Source: Sphingobacteriales bacterium (GTDB lineage Bacteria; Bacteroidota; Bacteroidia; Sphingobacteriales; Sphingobacteriaceae). From it: a DNA stretch of 64,000 nucleotides. The notes under the pieces were generated by a model. The model had not been told where the DNA came from. It saw only the letters and a list, made by a program, of their open reading frames with translations, and ran no database searches. This document shows positions 10,637-19,860 of the stretch, piece by piece. A program made the translations under genes and the position numbers. The stretch is from NCBI GenBank assembly GCA_025353765.1, contig JANXOD010000024.1:152530-216529 (forward strand), read 5' to 3'. Each line of letters opens with the position of its first letter. The first letter of the stretch is position 1.

Positions 10637-11050
10637 ATGGCATACTCAGAAAAAGTAATCGATCATTATACCAATCCCCGCAATGTGGGTACGTTGGACA
10701 AAAGCAACAACAGTGTTGGTACAGGTTTAGTTGGAGCTCCTGAATGTGGTGACGTAATGCGTCTGCAAATTCAGGTTGATGAAAACCATGTGATCACAGA
10801 TGCAAAATTTAAAACGTTTGGCTGTGGATCTGCAATTGCATCTTCTTCACTGGCAACAGAATGGTTAAAAGGCAAATCTATCGATGATGCTATGAAAATA
10901 GATAATATGGATATTGTGGAAGAACTGGCTTTACCACCGGTAAAAATTCACTGTTCTGTATTGGCAGAAGATGCTATTAAAGCGGCTATTAACGATTACC
11001 GTATTAAAAATGGGTTAGAAGCTTTAGTAGTAGAAAAATCACATCACTAA
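10637..11050 (+). CDS. iscU: Fe-S cluster assembly scaffold IscU
   Basis: 'MAYSEKVIDHYTNPRNVGTLDK...GLVGAPECGDVMRLQI...FGCGSAIASSSLATEW...IHCSVLAEDAIKAAI'. Confidence 0.97.
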   Translation: MAYSEKVIDHYTNPRNVGTLDKSNNSVGTGLVGAPECGDVMRLQIQVDENHVITDAKFKTFGCGSAIASSSLATEWLKGKSIDDAMKIDNMDIVEELALPPVKIHCSVLAEDAIKAAINDYRIKNGLEALVVEKSHH

Positions 11051-11067
11051 ATAGTATGTGAGTATAA

Positions 11068-11128
11068 AGTACTTAGTATTTAGACCATCCATCTTATACT
11101 AAATACTTGATACTAAATACTAAGCACT
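11068..11128. repeat. inverted repeat between iscU and iscA
   Basis: AGTACTTAGTATTTAG (11068..11083) and CTAAATACTAAGCACT (11113..11128), 16-bp arms with one mismatch. Confidence 0.8.
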
Positions 11129-11135
11129 AATAGAA

Positions 11136-11462
11136 ATGGTTACAGTAACAGATAAAGCGAAAAACAAAGTAGAACAGCTCATGCAGGAGAACGGCTTAGA
11201 CAGTTCTCATTTTCTGCGTGTATCTGTTCAGGGAGGTGGATGTTCCGGCTTATCTTATAAATTAGATTTTGATAACGAAGAAAAACCCGGAGATCAGTTC
11301 TTCGAAGATCAGGGAGTAAGAATGGCCCTGGACATGAAATCATTTTTATACCTGGCAGGTACGGAACTCGATTTCTCTGATGGATTAAATGGCAAAGGAT
11401 TTAATTTCCACAATCCCAATGCAACCCGAACCTGTGGTTGTGGAGAAAGTTTTTCCGTATAA
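11136..11462 (+). CDS. iscA: A-type iron-sulfur carrier (IscA/HesB family)
   Basis: 'LRVSVQGGGCSGLSYKLDF...NPNATRTCGCGESFSV'; cysteines C, CGC conserved. Confidence 0.93.
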   Translation: MVTVTDKAKNKVEQLMQENGLDSSHFLRVSVQGGGCSGLSYKLDFDNEEKPGDQFFEDQGVRMALDMKSFLYLAGTELDFSDGLNGKGFNFHNPNATRTCGCGESFSV

Positions 11463-11586
11463 CCTATATTTAATATTTAAATTAGATTCTGAAAGTTTTT
11501 TACATTGGCTCATTCCTGAGCCTTTTGTTTTTTACAGGTATTCTGTATACTTGTTCATTGAAACAAAGTGTTAATTATCCCAAACA

Positions 11587-13500
11587 ATGAATTTGATAAC
11601 CGAAAAAACTACAATCCCAACCTTATTACGTAACGTAGTTAGTCATATTCATGACGAAAATAATACATTCTTAATCCATAAGGTAAAAGATACTTGGGAA
11701 GAAATTAGCTATAAACAGGTTTTGCATAATGCTGATGCCATTTCCAGTTATTTTCTTGAAATGGGAATTAGAAAAGGTGATCGTTTAGGTTTAATTATTG
11801 AAAACTGTGTCGATTATATTTATTACGACCAAGGCCTGCAGCAAATTGGCGCTGTAAACGTCTCTATATATCCTACACTTTCTGAACATGAGGTAGAATA
11901 TATCTTAAAAGATTCCGGTGTGCGTACCCTATTAGTTGGAAATCCATTTTTATTCCGCAAAATTTTAAAAATCGCCAATAACTGTCCTGATCTTCAGCGA
12001 ATCATTCCGGTTTTTGATGACTATGAGAAATATCTTACAGATCTAAATATAGATGCCGGTGTATTAAGTTTTAAAGCCCTAATTGAAGAAGGTGAACGAA
12101 GTATTAAATTTTATAGTAAAGATCTTAAACGGATACGGGAAGAGGTATTACCATCAGATCTCTCTTCTTTAATATATACATCCGGCACTACCGGAACTCC
12201 AAAAGGTGTAATGTTAACCCATTCTAATTTTGTAGAAAATGTACGGGTTTGTTTAGATCAAATACCGGTTATTGATAAAGATGATACCTTTCTTTCTTTT
12301 TTGCCCTTATCTCATGTTTTTGAACGTACTGCTACCTATCATGTTTGCATTACTAAAGGTTCCAAAATTGCCTTTGCCCAAAGCTTAGAGCTGCTTGCCA
12401 AAAATATGGCAGAAGTAAAACCAACCGTTATGAGCTGTGTTCCACGTTTATTAGAACGTATTCACGATAAAGCCATGAAAAACGGGACAGCTGGAGATGG
12501 CGCAAAAGCAAAGATCTTTTTATGGGCTATTGATACCGGCAAAAAATATCGGGAAATTAAAGAAGCCGGCCAAACTCCCGGCCTTATGATTTCCTTAAAA
12601 CAAAAACTGGCCGAAAAATTAGTATTTAGTAAGATAAAAGAGAAAACCGGCGGACGTTTAAAATTCATGCTTTCCGGCGGTGCAGCTTTGCCTAAAAACG
12701 TAGGCGAATTCTTTGGCAATTTAGGAATCAAAATATTAGAGGGATTTGGTTTAACCGAGACATCTCCTGTAATGTCGGTAACGGAGTTTCACAGACAGGT
12801 TTATGGTACCGTTGGTCGTGTAATTCCGGGTATTGAAGTAGGAATACAGGATGTAGAAACCAAGCAATTTATCAGCATCCAAACTCATGACTCCTTTAAT
12901 GAAGATTTTGAATGCGAAGAAGGCGAAGTGGTAGTACGAGGCCATTGTGTAATGAAAGGTTACTGGAACAAACCCGAAGAAACAGCGCAGGTAATTGATA
13001 GCGAAGGATGGTTTCATACCGGAGATATTGGCCGGTTTTATAAAGGGAATCTCCAAATTACAGATCGTATTAAAAATATGCTGGTAAATGCATACGGTAA
13101 AAATATTTATCCAACCCCGGTTGAAAACACTTATTTAAAAAGCCCTAAAATTGAACAGTTATTTCTTATTGGCGATAAACGGGAATATATCACAGCGATC
13201 GTAATTCCTTCTAAAGAAACACTTCAGGAAACCTTCAAATTAAAAGAAGATTTTTTTCAGCAAAAAGAGCAGTTTATTCAGAATAAAGAAATTGTAGATT
13301 GGGTTAATCTTGATATCCGGAAATTCTCTGCCGAGCTCGCTAAGTTCGAACGGATAAAAACATTCATTATCAAACGGAATCCCTTTACGATAGAAGAAGG
13401 CGAGATCACACCTACCTTAAAAGCCAAACGTAAGGTTATTGAAAAAAAATATGCTGATCAGATAGATCACATGTATTTACAGGAAGTAGAGGTTGATTAA
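11587..13500 (+). CDS. long-chain fatty-acid--CoA ligase (AMP-forming)
   Basis: 'SLIYTSGTTGTPKGVMLTHSNFVENV', 'ILEGFGLTETSPVMSV', 'GWFHTGDIGRFY'. Confidence 0.94.
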   Translation: MNLITEKTTIPTLLRNVVSHIHDENNTFLIHKVKDTWEEISYKQVLHNADAISSYFLEMGIRKGDRLGLIIENCVDYIYYDQGLQQIGAVNVSIYPTLSEHEVEYILKDSGVRTLLVGNPFLFRKILKIANNCPDLQRIIPVFDDYEKYLTDLNIDAGVLSFKALIEEGERSIKFYSKDLKRIREEVLPSDLSSLIYTSGTTGTPKGVMLTHSNFVENVRVCLDQIPVIDKDDTFLSFLPLSHVFERTATYHVCITKGSKIAFAQSLELLAKNMAEVKPTVMSCVPRLLERIHDKAMKNGTAGDGAKAKIFLWAIDTGKKYREIKEAGQTPGLMISLKQKLAEKLVFSKIKEKTGGRLKFMLSGGAALPKNVGEFFGNLGIKILEGFGLTETSPVMSVTEFHRQVYGTVGRVIPGIEVGIQDVETKQFISIQTHDSFNEDFECEEGEVVVRGHCVMKGYWNKPEETAQVIDSEGWFHTGDIGRFYKGNLQITDRIKNMLVNAYGKNIYPTPVENTYLKSPKIEQLFLIGDKREYITAIVIPSKETLQETFKLKEDFFQQKEQFIQNKEIVDWVNLDIRKFSAELAKFERIKTFIIKRNPFTIEEGEITPTLKAKRKVIEKKYADQIDHMYLQEVEVD

Positions 13501-13534
13501 AAATAGTTCATCTGATAATCAGATGAACTATTTT
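13500..13534. terminator. hairpin between convergent genes, likely bidirectional terminator
   Basis: AAAATAGTTCATCTGAT-A-ATCAGATGAACTATTTT, 17-bp perfect arms. Confidence 0.85.
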
Positions 13535-13539
13535 GACCT

Positions 13540-14274
13540 TTAAATAAATGGAATAATAGCTCTAAACCGCAAGCCATAAATCGGGAAAGTCGGACATTCC
13601 CAACCTTGATGAAATATGGAGTCAGGTATATCTTTATCACTATAGCCATAAGAAAAGAGAGTATTTGATAACTCGGTATTGAAATTATGACTACCTCTAA
13701 AAACTAACCAGTGTAAATTAAGAGGCGATCCTCCAACATAACCTGTTTGGCAAAGTACAATGGCAGGAAAACCATTATTCGCCATATTCCACAGTGTAGC
13801 CCAGTGTGATTGAAAAAGTACCTGATTTGCAGGATTAATAAAGCCTCCTAATAGCCATGGTTCTACATATTTATCAATAAACCGTAAACCATAAGCATTT
13901 AATATATCCATAATCCTATTCGGAGATGTTCCTAATGCACCACCAATAATATCGGGTCCATGATTTGAATGAATCTCAGTAAATAATCTATCCATATCAC
14001 CAGGGTATGGATTTTTCCCCCATGCCTCAATAATTGCAGTACATGCCGCCTGAGCACAAGGATTATTAAAATTACTATTAGGTGGTGTATAGCTCTGTAT
14101 AGAATTTGGAATGCCCTTCGTATTTCCTGCAATTAATACATCCTCTTTTTCAGCATTTGTTTGCTTCAATTCTTTATTTTTTGCATCTAAAATTTGTGAG
14201 CTATCCCAAACACTTTGATCGAAATAGTTATAGTTGATTTCCTTTTCCATACTTAAATCTATAAATAGATCCAT
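13540..14274 (-). CDS. papain-like (C39-like) putative cysteine peptidase or inactive relative
   Basis: 'NNPCAQAACTAIIEAWG' (Cys near N-terminus) and '...NLHWLVFRG' (candidate His) in the expected order; start may be 14250. Family assignment by motif only. Confidence 0.45.
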   Translation of the reverse strand: MDLFIDLSMEKEINYNYFDQSVWDSSQILDAKNKELKQTNAEKEDVLIAGNTKGIPNSIQSYTPPNSNFNNPCAQAACTAIIEAWGKNPYPGDMDRLFTEIHSNHGPDIIGGALGTSPNRIMDILNAYGLRFIDKYVEPWLLGGFINPANQVLFQSHWATLWNMANNGFPAIVLCQTGYVGGSPLNLHWLVFRGSHNFNTELSNTLFSYGYSDKDIPDSIFHQGWECPTFPIYGLRFRAIIPFI

Positions 14275-14376
14275 AGAAAACCTATAAATAAAATAGTATT
14301 TGTATAAAAAGGAGTACTATAAAAGTGAAGAGCATTTAGAATTCGTCCTATCACAGGATCCCCGTGTAGTCTCCAT

Positions 14377-15213
14377 TTATTGTTCCTTTTTTATCCACTC
14401 TTTTATGGTTTGGATGTTTGTTGGTCGTGCTTTTGTCTCTTCAGATTTAAATTGTTTGTCAGCAATTCCAATTAACCAAATATTCAAGTTAGATATACTA
14501 CCAAACATGGATGTTTTTTCTTCATAATTAGCTTCTACTGCAATATTGTCAATAAATTCTATGAGATGCGAAAATTCTTTATGCCTTACTGGAACATACC
14601 AATCTACGTTTGGTCTATTGAGCCAACTTCCAAAATTAATTACAAGAACCTCTGCATTTTCAAAGTCCTTTTTAGTTGGCTTGGCTGGTTGATTAATTCT
14701 GGTTGTAACAATAAGATTTTGTCCGTATTTCGTATCATTAATAGCTTCTAATACAACAGCCCCGCCATAATTCCCATTTTCAAGTTTAAAAGTTAAACAG
14801 TCTCCTTTTTCAAAAACAGGTTGGTGAATTCTTTTCTTTTTTCTCGGTTTTGCTTTTGGTCTTTCTGTTTGCAAGTCCGCTAAAAATTTGTCGAGAACTA
14901 TTTTGCGTTCTTCAATATCTTTTTTGCTTGCAGCAAGTTGTCGCCAAACCTGAAGGTCTGCACCTGTTTCAATTATTTCTTTTACACGATTAAACAGTTC
15001 AGGGTCAAGTTGCTTACACTCCCATGTTGCTTGTGCTAATGCAAACCAAAAGTTATTGCTATCGTCAGTGTCGCTAATTGTCTCTTGATTATTGGCAATT
15101 ACCTTTTTCGAAATTTCATTAACATCCAGTCCGTCATTGTACAGGTCAAAAAACTCAGCGTAAATGTCCGAAGAAGTGTCGTTAGATAATATTTCTGTTC
15201 CCCAGGTTCCCAT
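14377..15213 (-). CDS. DUF4259 domain-containing protein
   Basis: N-terminus 'MGTWGTEILSNDTSSDIYAEFFDLYNDG' matches the recalled DUF4259 signature. Confidence 0.8.
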   Translation of the reverse strand: MGTWGTEILSNDTSSDIYAEFFDLYNDGLDVNEISKKVIANNQETISDTDDSNNFWFALAQATWECKQLDPELFNRVKEIIETGADLQVWRQLAASKKDIEERKIVLDKFLADLQTERPKAKPRKKKRIHQPVFEKGDCLTFKLENGNYGGAVVLEAINDTKYGQNLIVTTRINQPAKPTKKDFENAEVLVINFGSWLNRPNVDWYVPVRHKEFSHLIEFIDNIAVEANYEEKTSMFGSISNLNIWLIGIADKQFKSEETKARPTNIQTIKEWIKKEQ

Positions 15214-15254
15214 GGTTTTTTGATTGTTGTCTATCTTTTGAAGCTGCCACTAAC

Positions 15255-15283
15255 TTGCCTATATACGCAACAGATAGGTGCAT
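15255..15283. repeat. imperfect hairpin upstream of the DUF4259 gene
   Basis: TGCCTAT...ATAGGTGCA within AAGCTGCCACTAACTTGCCTATATACGCAACAGATAGGTGCATCTCC. Confidence 0.35.
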
Positions 15284-15400
15284 CTCCATCGAATTGCTAA
15301 TATATGATAGCATTTAAAAATTCTGAATGATTTTCGCATTTAAATTACGTCCGCTAATTTTAAAATCAGCGATACACATTATTTCTGAGTTTGGAATTTT

Positions 15401-16483
15401 TTAACATCCTTTATTTGGTATGGCATAAATCACGTTGCCTGAAACAGATAAATTGAAGCCATAATTTTCTATAGCAGGAAGTAACAGCTTTTTCCATGTT
15501 TTGCCCATGTCAGATGACCGGAATATACCATCTGAGCGACCACATATTAAATATTTGCCCACTTGTTTGATTGATGAAATATTTAATGAAGATTTAAGCC
15601 CGAATATATTCCAAATAGGCTGAAGTCCTTCACCTACGATATTCCAGGTTTTTCCACTATCCAGTGAAATGTGTATTGTGTTTGTTTGGGTTATTGTGTT
15701 GTAGACTATAGCGGCAAATCCTCCATCGATACGTTCCACAGCGATGCCAGCGCTCCCTTCACTCATCACACAATCCCAGTTTTCACCATCATCTGTCGAT
15801 CTTAATATCCCCTGTGAGCTGGCAGCCAGGAGTACACCGTTTGACTCTACCATTTTCATTACCCAGCCTCCAACATGCACATATTTCCAAGTTTTTCCAC
15901 TGTTAGTGGATTTAAAAAGGGCGTTGTTGGAGCCGATGAAAACTGTGCCTCCCGTGGTCTCAAAAACGCTGGATACTTGTCTCTCATTATAATTCTTGTA
16001 CATCCAATCTATCGTTCTGTTAATGCGTACGGCTTGCTCCTGAAAATTTGTGTACATGGGCGACCAATCACTCGTTCCGTTTATTTTTTTTAAAAATTGA
16101 CCCCTGAAATTATATGCAAATATCCCATTCTTGCCAGGAGCAATATTATTCTGTTTACCAGGGAAAATGTCTTTTGTCCAAAAAGAAGTTGTGGAATTTG
16201 GTTCACTGCGATAAACCCCATTTCCAGCACGTAAATAGAGCCCACTGTCATTTGCAAAGAAACCATCACTCCGTACACCTTCTCTCTGCAAGTTTTCAGG
16301 CAGTCCTTCGCTAATGTTCTGCCATGTTTGTCCGCCATCAGTAGATCTGAAAACGATGTTCAAAAGCCCTGATTTAGTCTCTTTTGTTGTTTTCTCCCGC
16401 GTCTTCTTTTCTTTTAGTACAAAAGAATTTAGTAGGAATAATAGCAGGAGTATAGCCGGAACAAATACAAATAATCTTTTCAT
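15401..16483 (-). CDS. secreted BNR/Asp-box beta-propeller protein
   Basis: Hydrophobic N-terminus MKRLFVFVPAILLLLFLLNSF; repeats 'STDGGQTW', 'STNSGKTW', 'STDDGENW', 'SLDSGKTW', 'SSDMGKTW'. Confidence 0.85.
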   Translation of the reverse strand: MKRLFVFVPAILLLLFLLNSFVLKEKKTREKTTKETKSGLLNIVFRSTDGGQTWQNISEGLPENLQREGVRSDGFFANDSGLYLRAGNGVYRSEPNSTTSFWTKDIFPGKQNNIAPGKNGIFAYNFRGQFLKKINGTSDWSPMYTNFQEQAVRINRTIDWMYKNYNERQVSSVFETTGGTVFIGSNNALFKSTNSGKTWKYVHVGGWVMKMVESNGVLLAASSQGILRSTDDGENWDCVMSEGSAGIAVERIDGGFAAIVYNTITQTNTIHISLDSGKTWNIVGEGLQPIWNIFGLKSSLNISSIKQVGKYLICGRSDGIFRSSDMGKTWKKLLLPAIENYGFNLSVSGNVIYAIPNKGC

Positions 16484-16522
16484 TTTCTTAAATTTAAAGT
16501 AAAACATATTGATTAGTAACGT

Positions 16523-16534
16523 ATCAACGTTGAT
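16523..16534. promoter_or_regulatory. 12-bp perfect palindrome ATCAACGTTGAT in a divergent intergenic region
   Basis: Self-complementary; lies between the BNR gene and the wHTH regulator. Confidence 0.45.
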
Positions 16535-16578
16535 TCAGCAAAGCTACTTTGATATTTTTCGGCTTGAGGGATTTGGAT

Positions 16579-16605
16579 TGTAAATAAAAATGTAAACTTT
16601 GTAAA
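16579..16605 (+). promoter_or_regulatory. three direct TGTAAA boxes just upstream of the wHTH regulator gene
   Basis: TGTAAA at 16579, 16591 and 16600 (spacing 12 and 9 bp); outer two are part of identical TTGTAAATAAAAA 13-mers exactly 21 bp apart. Confidence 0.5.
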
Positions 16606-16620
16606 TAAAAACTTGACACT

Positions 16621-17511
16621 ATGCATCTTAGTCGAAATCTCCTCTCCGGAAAACGCAAATACCTATTCGCATTGATACTACTCTTGTTTATCTCTGTGAT
16701 CTGCGTGGCTTTCAGTATGGCAGGCAGTAACAACTTTGATATCGCCAGAAGGGAAGTTTTGCTCCGCAGGATAGGACATGAACTACTTTTACAGTCGGGC
16801 GACAGTACATCAAGGGTACTTCCGGTAAAGAAGATCGCCGAAAATGAATACCAGATTAGGTTTGAGAATGATCTTACTTTTCAACCGGCCTCTCTGGTGA
16901 ATACAACTCGGCGTTTGTTGGCCAAAGACCCCCTCGCACGTGATTATATTGTTAACGTTCTGAACTGTGGCAACTCCAGTGTAGCCTATGGATATGCTAT
17001 ATCCCAAGATAAAAAAGATGATATTGTAGCATGCATAGGAAGAGAGCAACCCAGAGCATGTTACATAATCAACGTTAAATTCAAACCGATAGGAATAAAT
17101 ACAGCAAAGAATAGATATCTTCTGGGCAGCCTCCCATTTTTAGCATTTGTTGGTTTTATTTTTTTGAGATCTGTTAAGCCACGGAAGGCTTTACCTGACA
17201 GTTGGCATACTGATACGTTCACTTTGGGCTCGGTGTTGTTCGATGCGAAAAATAGGAAGCTTATCATAAATGGAAAGACAATAGACCTGACCACAACGGA
17301 AACCCGTGTATTGCTCATTTTCGCATTGTCTCCTAACGAGACCATAGAGAGAAGCCGGCTACAAAAAGAGATATGGGAAGATGAAGGTGTTATTGTGGGG
17401 CGCAGTTTGGATATGTTCATATCAAAACTTAGAAAAAAACTGGAATTTGATCCGAATATCAACATCGTTGTTATACGCGGGAAAGGATATAAGCTTGAAA
17501 TTAGCGCTTAA
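16621..17511 (+). CDS. membrane-anchored winged-helix transcriptional regulator with C-terminal OmpR-like DNA-binding domain
   Basis: TM1 'YLFALILLLFISVICVAFSM', extracytoplasmic ~130 aa with 3 Cys, TM2 'YLLGSLPFLAFVGFIFL', Trans_reg_C 'LTTTETRVLLIFALSPNETIERSRLQKEIWEDEG...RSLDMFISKLRKKLEFDPNINIVVIRGKGYKLEI'. Confidence 0.88.
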   Translation: MHLSRNLLSGKRKYLFALILLLFISVICVAFSMAGSNNFDIARREVLLRRIGHELLLQSGDSTSRVLPVKKIAENEYQIRFENDLTFQPASLVNTTRRLLAKDPLARDYIVNVLNCGNSSVAYGYAISQDKKDDIVACIGREQPRACYIINVKFKPIGINTAKNRYLLGSLPFLAFVGFIFLRSVKPRKALPDSWHTDTFTLGSVLFDAKNRKLIINGKTIDLTTTETRVLLIFALSPNETIERSRLQKEIWEDEGVIVGRSLDMFISKLRKKLEFDPNINIVVIRGKGYKLEISA

Positions 17512-17613
17512 GAAAATCTTCCCGCTCCGAACTGATGCTATTAGAATTCAATTTGGCATTTGTAAAACGCTATAGTGAGCTACTAATGTGGTATTATTAA
17601 AAGAATTTCGTCC

Positions 17614-17704
17614 CGGCATGCTGCGAGTTTGCAACTCGTACCTTATTTTATTTTTAATGCAGACTATCATTTATAGGAAGATACGAGCTCATATCAGCGG
17701 AGGA
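17614..17704. repeat. dispersed palindromic element, copy A
   Basis: GGCATGCTGCGAGTTTGCAACTCGTACCTTATTTTATTTTTAATGCAGACTATCATTTATAGGAAGATACGAGCTCATATCAGCGGAG. Confidence 0.85.
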
Positions 17705-17709
17705 GGAAA

Positions 17710-18321
17710 TCATTTTACCAGAGCAAATGCTTCAGCCAGTTCTTCTGCTGTGCCTTCTATATTTTTCATCATAAGCGTTTCCTCTTCTTCTGACCAGTAA
17801 AGCTCACCTGTTTGTAAAAGCTGCGCATAACGGTCTAAAGCCTTATGAAAACTTTCATCCAATACTACATAATCACATTCTGTTACTAATGTAATCAGTT
17901 GGCCTTCTTTTCCCTTTGGCCCTGGGATTAAATCAAGGTAGCTTATAATTCCGTCTCCATAGGGATCAGCAGCAATTGGAATTCGCTTCGGATCTGATCG
18001 CTGATAAACATGTTCATCTAAAACGGTTCCCGCATAATCGTCATCACCTTCTCTATCTAATTTCCATTGCTTAAGCATTCGCTTTAATGATAACAATGGC
18101 CCACAACCTGGCATCCATATACCCTGAGCATCTTCTTTGGAAGCTTGCCCATCATGTAATAAAAGATGTTCTCTAAAATCGTTAGGAAATTTTATGTTTA
18201 ATTGTTCTTCTGTTTTTTGGATAGCCTCTTCAGAAGCCCCTTCATTTAAATTTAATGAAAGCTCCGTATTTTTACTGAACCATTCTTCAATAGTTTTCCA
18301 AAGTGCCTCAATTGATTGCAT
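17710..18321 (-). CDS. SMI1/KNR4 (SUKH) family protein
   Basis: 'MQSIEALWKTIEEWF...GASEEAIQKTEEQLNIKFPNDFREHLLLHDGQ...WMPGCGPLLSLKRMLKQW'. Confidence 0.88.
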   Translation of the reverse strand: MQSIEALWKTIEEWFSKNTELSLNLNEGASEEAIQKTEEQLNIKFPNDFREHLLLHDGQASKEDAQGIWMPGCGPLLSLKRMLKQWKLDREGDDDYAGTVLDEHVYQRSDPKRIPIAADPYGDGIISYLDLIPGPKGKEGQLITLVTECDYVVLDESFHKALDRYAQLLQTGELYWSEEEETLMMKNIEGTAEELAEAFALVK

Positions 18322-18387
18322 ATATGATAAAATTGTAAATTTCAAATATAATAGATTTTAATACGGACAGGGTATAAATTATAAAGG

Positions 18388-18406
18388 CCCCAAGGCTGGT
18401 GCGGAG
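18388..18406. repeat. collapsed remnant of the dispersed element (copy A')
   Basis: CCCCAAGGCTGGTGCGGAGGGG keeps the outer GGCTGGTGCG and a GGAG end. Confidence 0.45.
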
Positions 18407-18462
18407 GGGCCACATTAACATCTTTCTAAAATCATTTTTGCATCTGTTACTGATAGAGAACC

Positions 18463-19677
18463 TTATTTCTTTTCCTTTAATAATGTTTCAAGCTTTTGTT
18501 TTGTTTCGGGAATGACCTCTAACGACAACGTTTTTTTGAAACTCTCTATAGCTTTTAATTTCTCACCTTTTGCCAGGTACAAATCTCCCAATCCATCATA
18601 ACAATTAGCCGTTTCGGGATAGTTTGCAATATTTAGTTTAAACAATGCTTCTGCCTTAACAAATTGCTTTTGATTCAACATATAGTATCCAAGACTATTA
18701 ACCTGGCTTTCATCTGGTTTAATGAGATAGCCAATTTGCTCAGAAATAGTATTATAATGTGTTACTAATAAAGAATCCAATTTAAAATTGGGATCGTCTA
18801 ATTCACTATTATAAATTTTAAGTTTGAAATAATCAAAAATAAAACGGAGGGCATCATATTCCCCGATCAACCGGACAGAACTATGATCGTCATTTTCATA
18901 ATATTTATGTTGGAAACGCAATTGATTTGTTTTGTTTTTGAAAATATCTTTAATAAATTCCAGGTTGCTGCGAATAAGTTCAGTACCCTCAGTAGTATCT
19001 TTTTGAACTGCCAGCGTATCCATTCCTCTTTCCATTCGGTTTGCCAATGCCATAAATAATGTTTTCCCTTTATAATTTGTATTTGCTAAAGTTGTTTTAG
19101 CTTCTTTTACAATTTGCTGGTTGTTCCACCATAAAGCACCATCAAGAGAAACATAGGCATTGAATAAATATGGATGATGTATTAAGGTATTTACAACAGT
19201 GAGGCCGCCAACAGAGTGACCAATGAAGATCTTATAGGAAGCTGTTGGGTAATTGTTTTCAATGTAAGGCATCAATTCCTTTTCCATGTAGCGCATGAAA
19301 TTTTCGCCTTTGCCAACAACACCGGGAGTTTCCTTATCTGTACCAAATGTCAAATCCGTCATTCGGGCAGGATGTAAAACTCCGACTACGATCATTGGCG
19401 GACAAAGACCTGCATTACTCATGAATTCGGTTATACTCACAATATGATTAAAATTTGCATCGCCGTCTAATAAATAAATTACCGGGTAACGTCCTTTACC
19501 GGTATTGTCATTTCCTCCATTGCTGTTTGGAATATGAATCCAAACAGTTCGTTGTGAACCTAATGTTATTGAAGGCATTGTTTTTTCAAATCCGGAGATA
19601 AAAGGATTGCTTTGCTGCGCCTTGGTCACAAGTCCTATGGATAAAAGGATAACTGAAATATAAATTCTTGTTCTCAT
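18463..19677 (-). CDS. alpha/beta hydrolase (putative esterase family) with C-terminal TPR
   Basis: Signal peptide; 'RYPVIYLLDGDANFNHI', nucleophile elbow 'FIGHSVGGLTVVNTL', TPR 'CYDGLGDLYLAKGEKLKAIESFKKTLSL'. Confidence 0.87.
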   Translation of the reverse strand: MRTRIYISVILLSIGLVTKAQQSNPFISGFEKTMPSITLGSQRTVWIHIPNSNGGNDNTGKGRYPVIYLLDGDANFNHIVSITEFMSNAGLCPPMIVVGVLHPARMTDLTFGTDKETPGVVGKGENFMRYMEKELMPYIENNYPTASYKIFIGHSVGGLTVVNTLIHHPYLFNAYVSLDGALWWNNQQIVKEAKTTLANTNYKGKTLFMALANRMERGMDTLAVQKDTTEGTELIRSNLEFIKDIFKNKTNQLRFQHKYYENDDHSSVRLIGEYDALRFIFDYFKLKIYNSELDDPNFKLDSLLVTHYNTISEQIGYLIKPDESQVNSLGYYMLNQKQFVKAEALFKLNIANYPETANCYDGLGDLYLAKGEKLKAIESFKKTLSLEVIPETKQKLETLLKEKK

Positions 19678-19740
19678 TTTTGTTTTCTTGTTATTGATTT
19701 ATTATACAAAATTACCAAGAGCTTTCAGCCCCACTTTGGC

Positions 19741-19852
19741 CCAGGCTGGTGCGAGGATGAAACTCGTACCTTATTTTTATTTTTTACTACATTTTTTAAT
19801 GCAGAATATCATTTACATGAAGATAGGAGCTACAAGCTTGCACCAGCGGAGA
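19741..19852. repeat. dispersed palindromic element, copy B
   Basis: CCAGGCTGGTGCGAGGATGAAACTCGTACC...AATGCAGAATATCATTTACATGAAGATAGGAGCTACAAGCTTGCACCAGCGG. Confidence 0.9.
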
Positions 19853-19860
19853 TAAATTAT

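Noticed and set aside
15700-17500. Apparent higher GC of the BNR/regulator pair as proof of horizontal transfer
   Set aside because: Impression only; composition was not computed, so not claimed as a finding.
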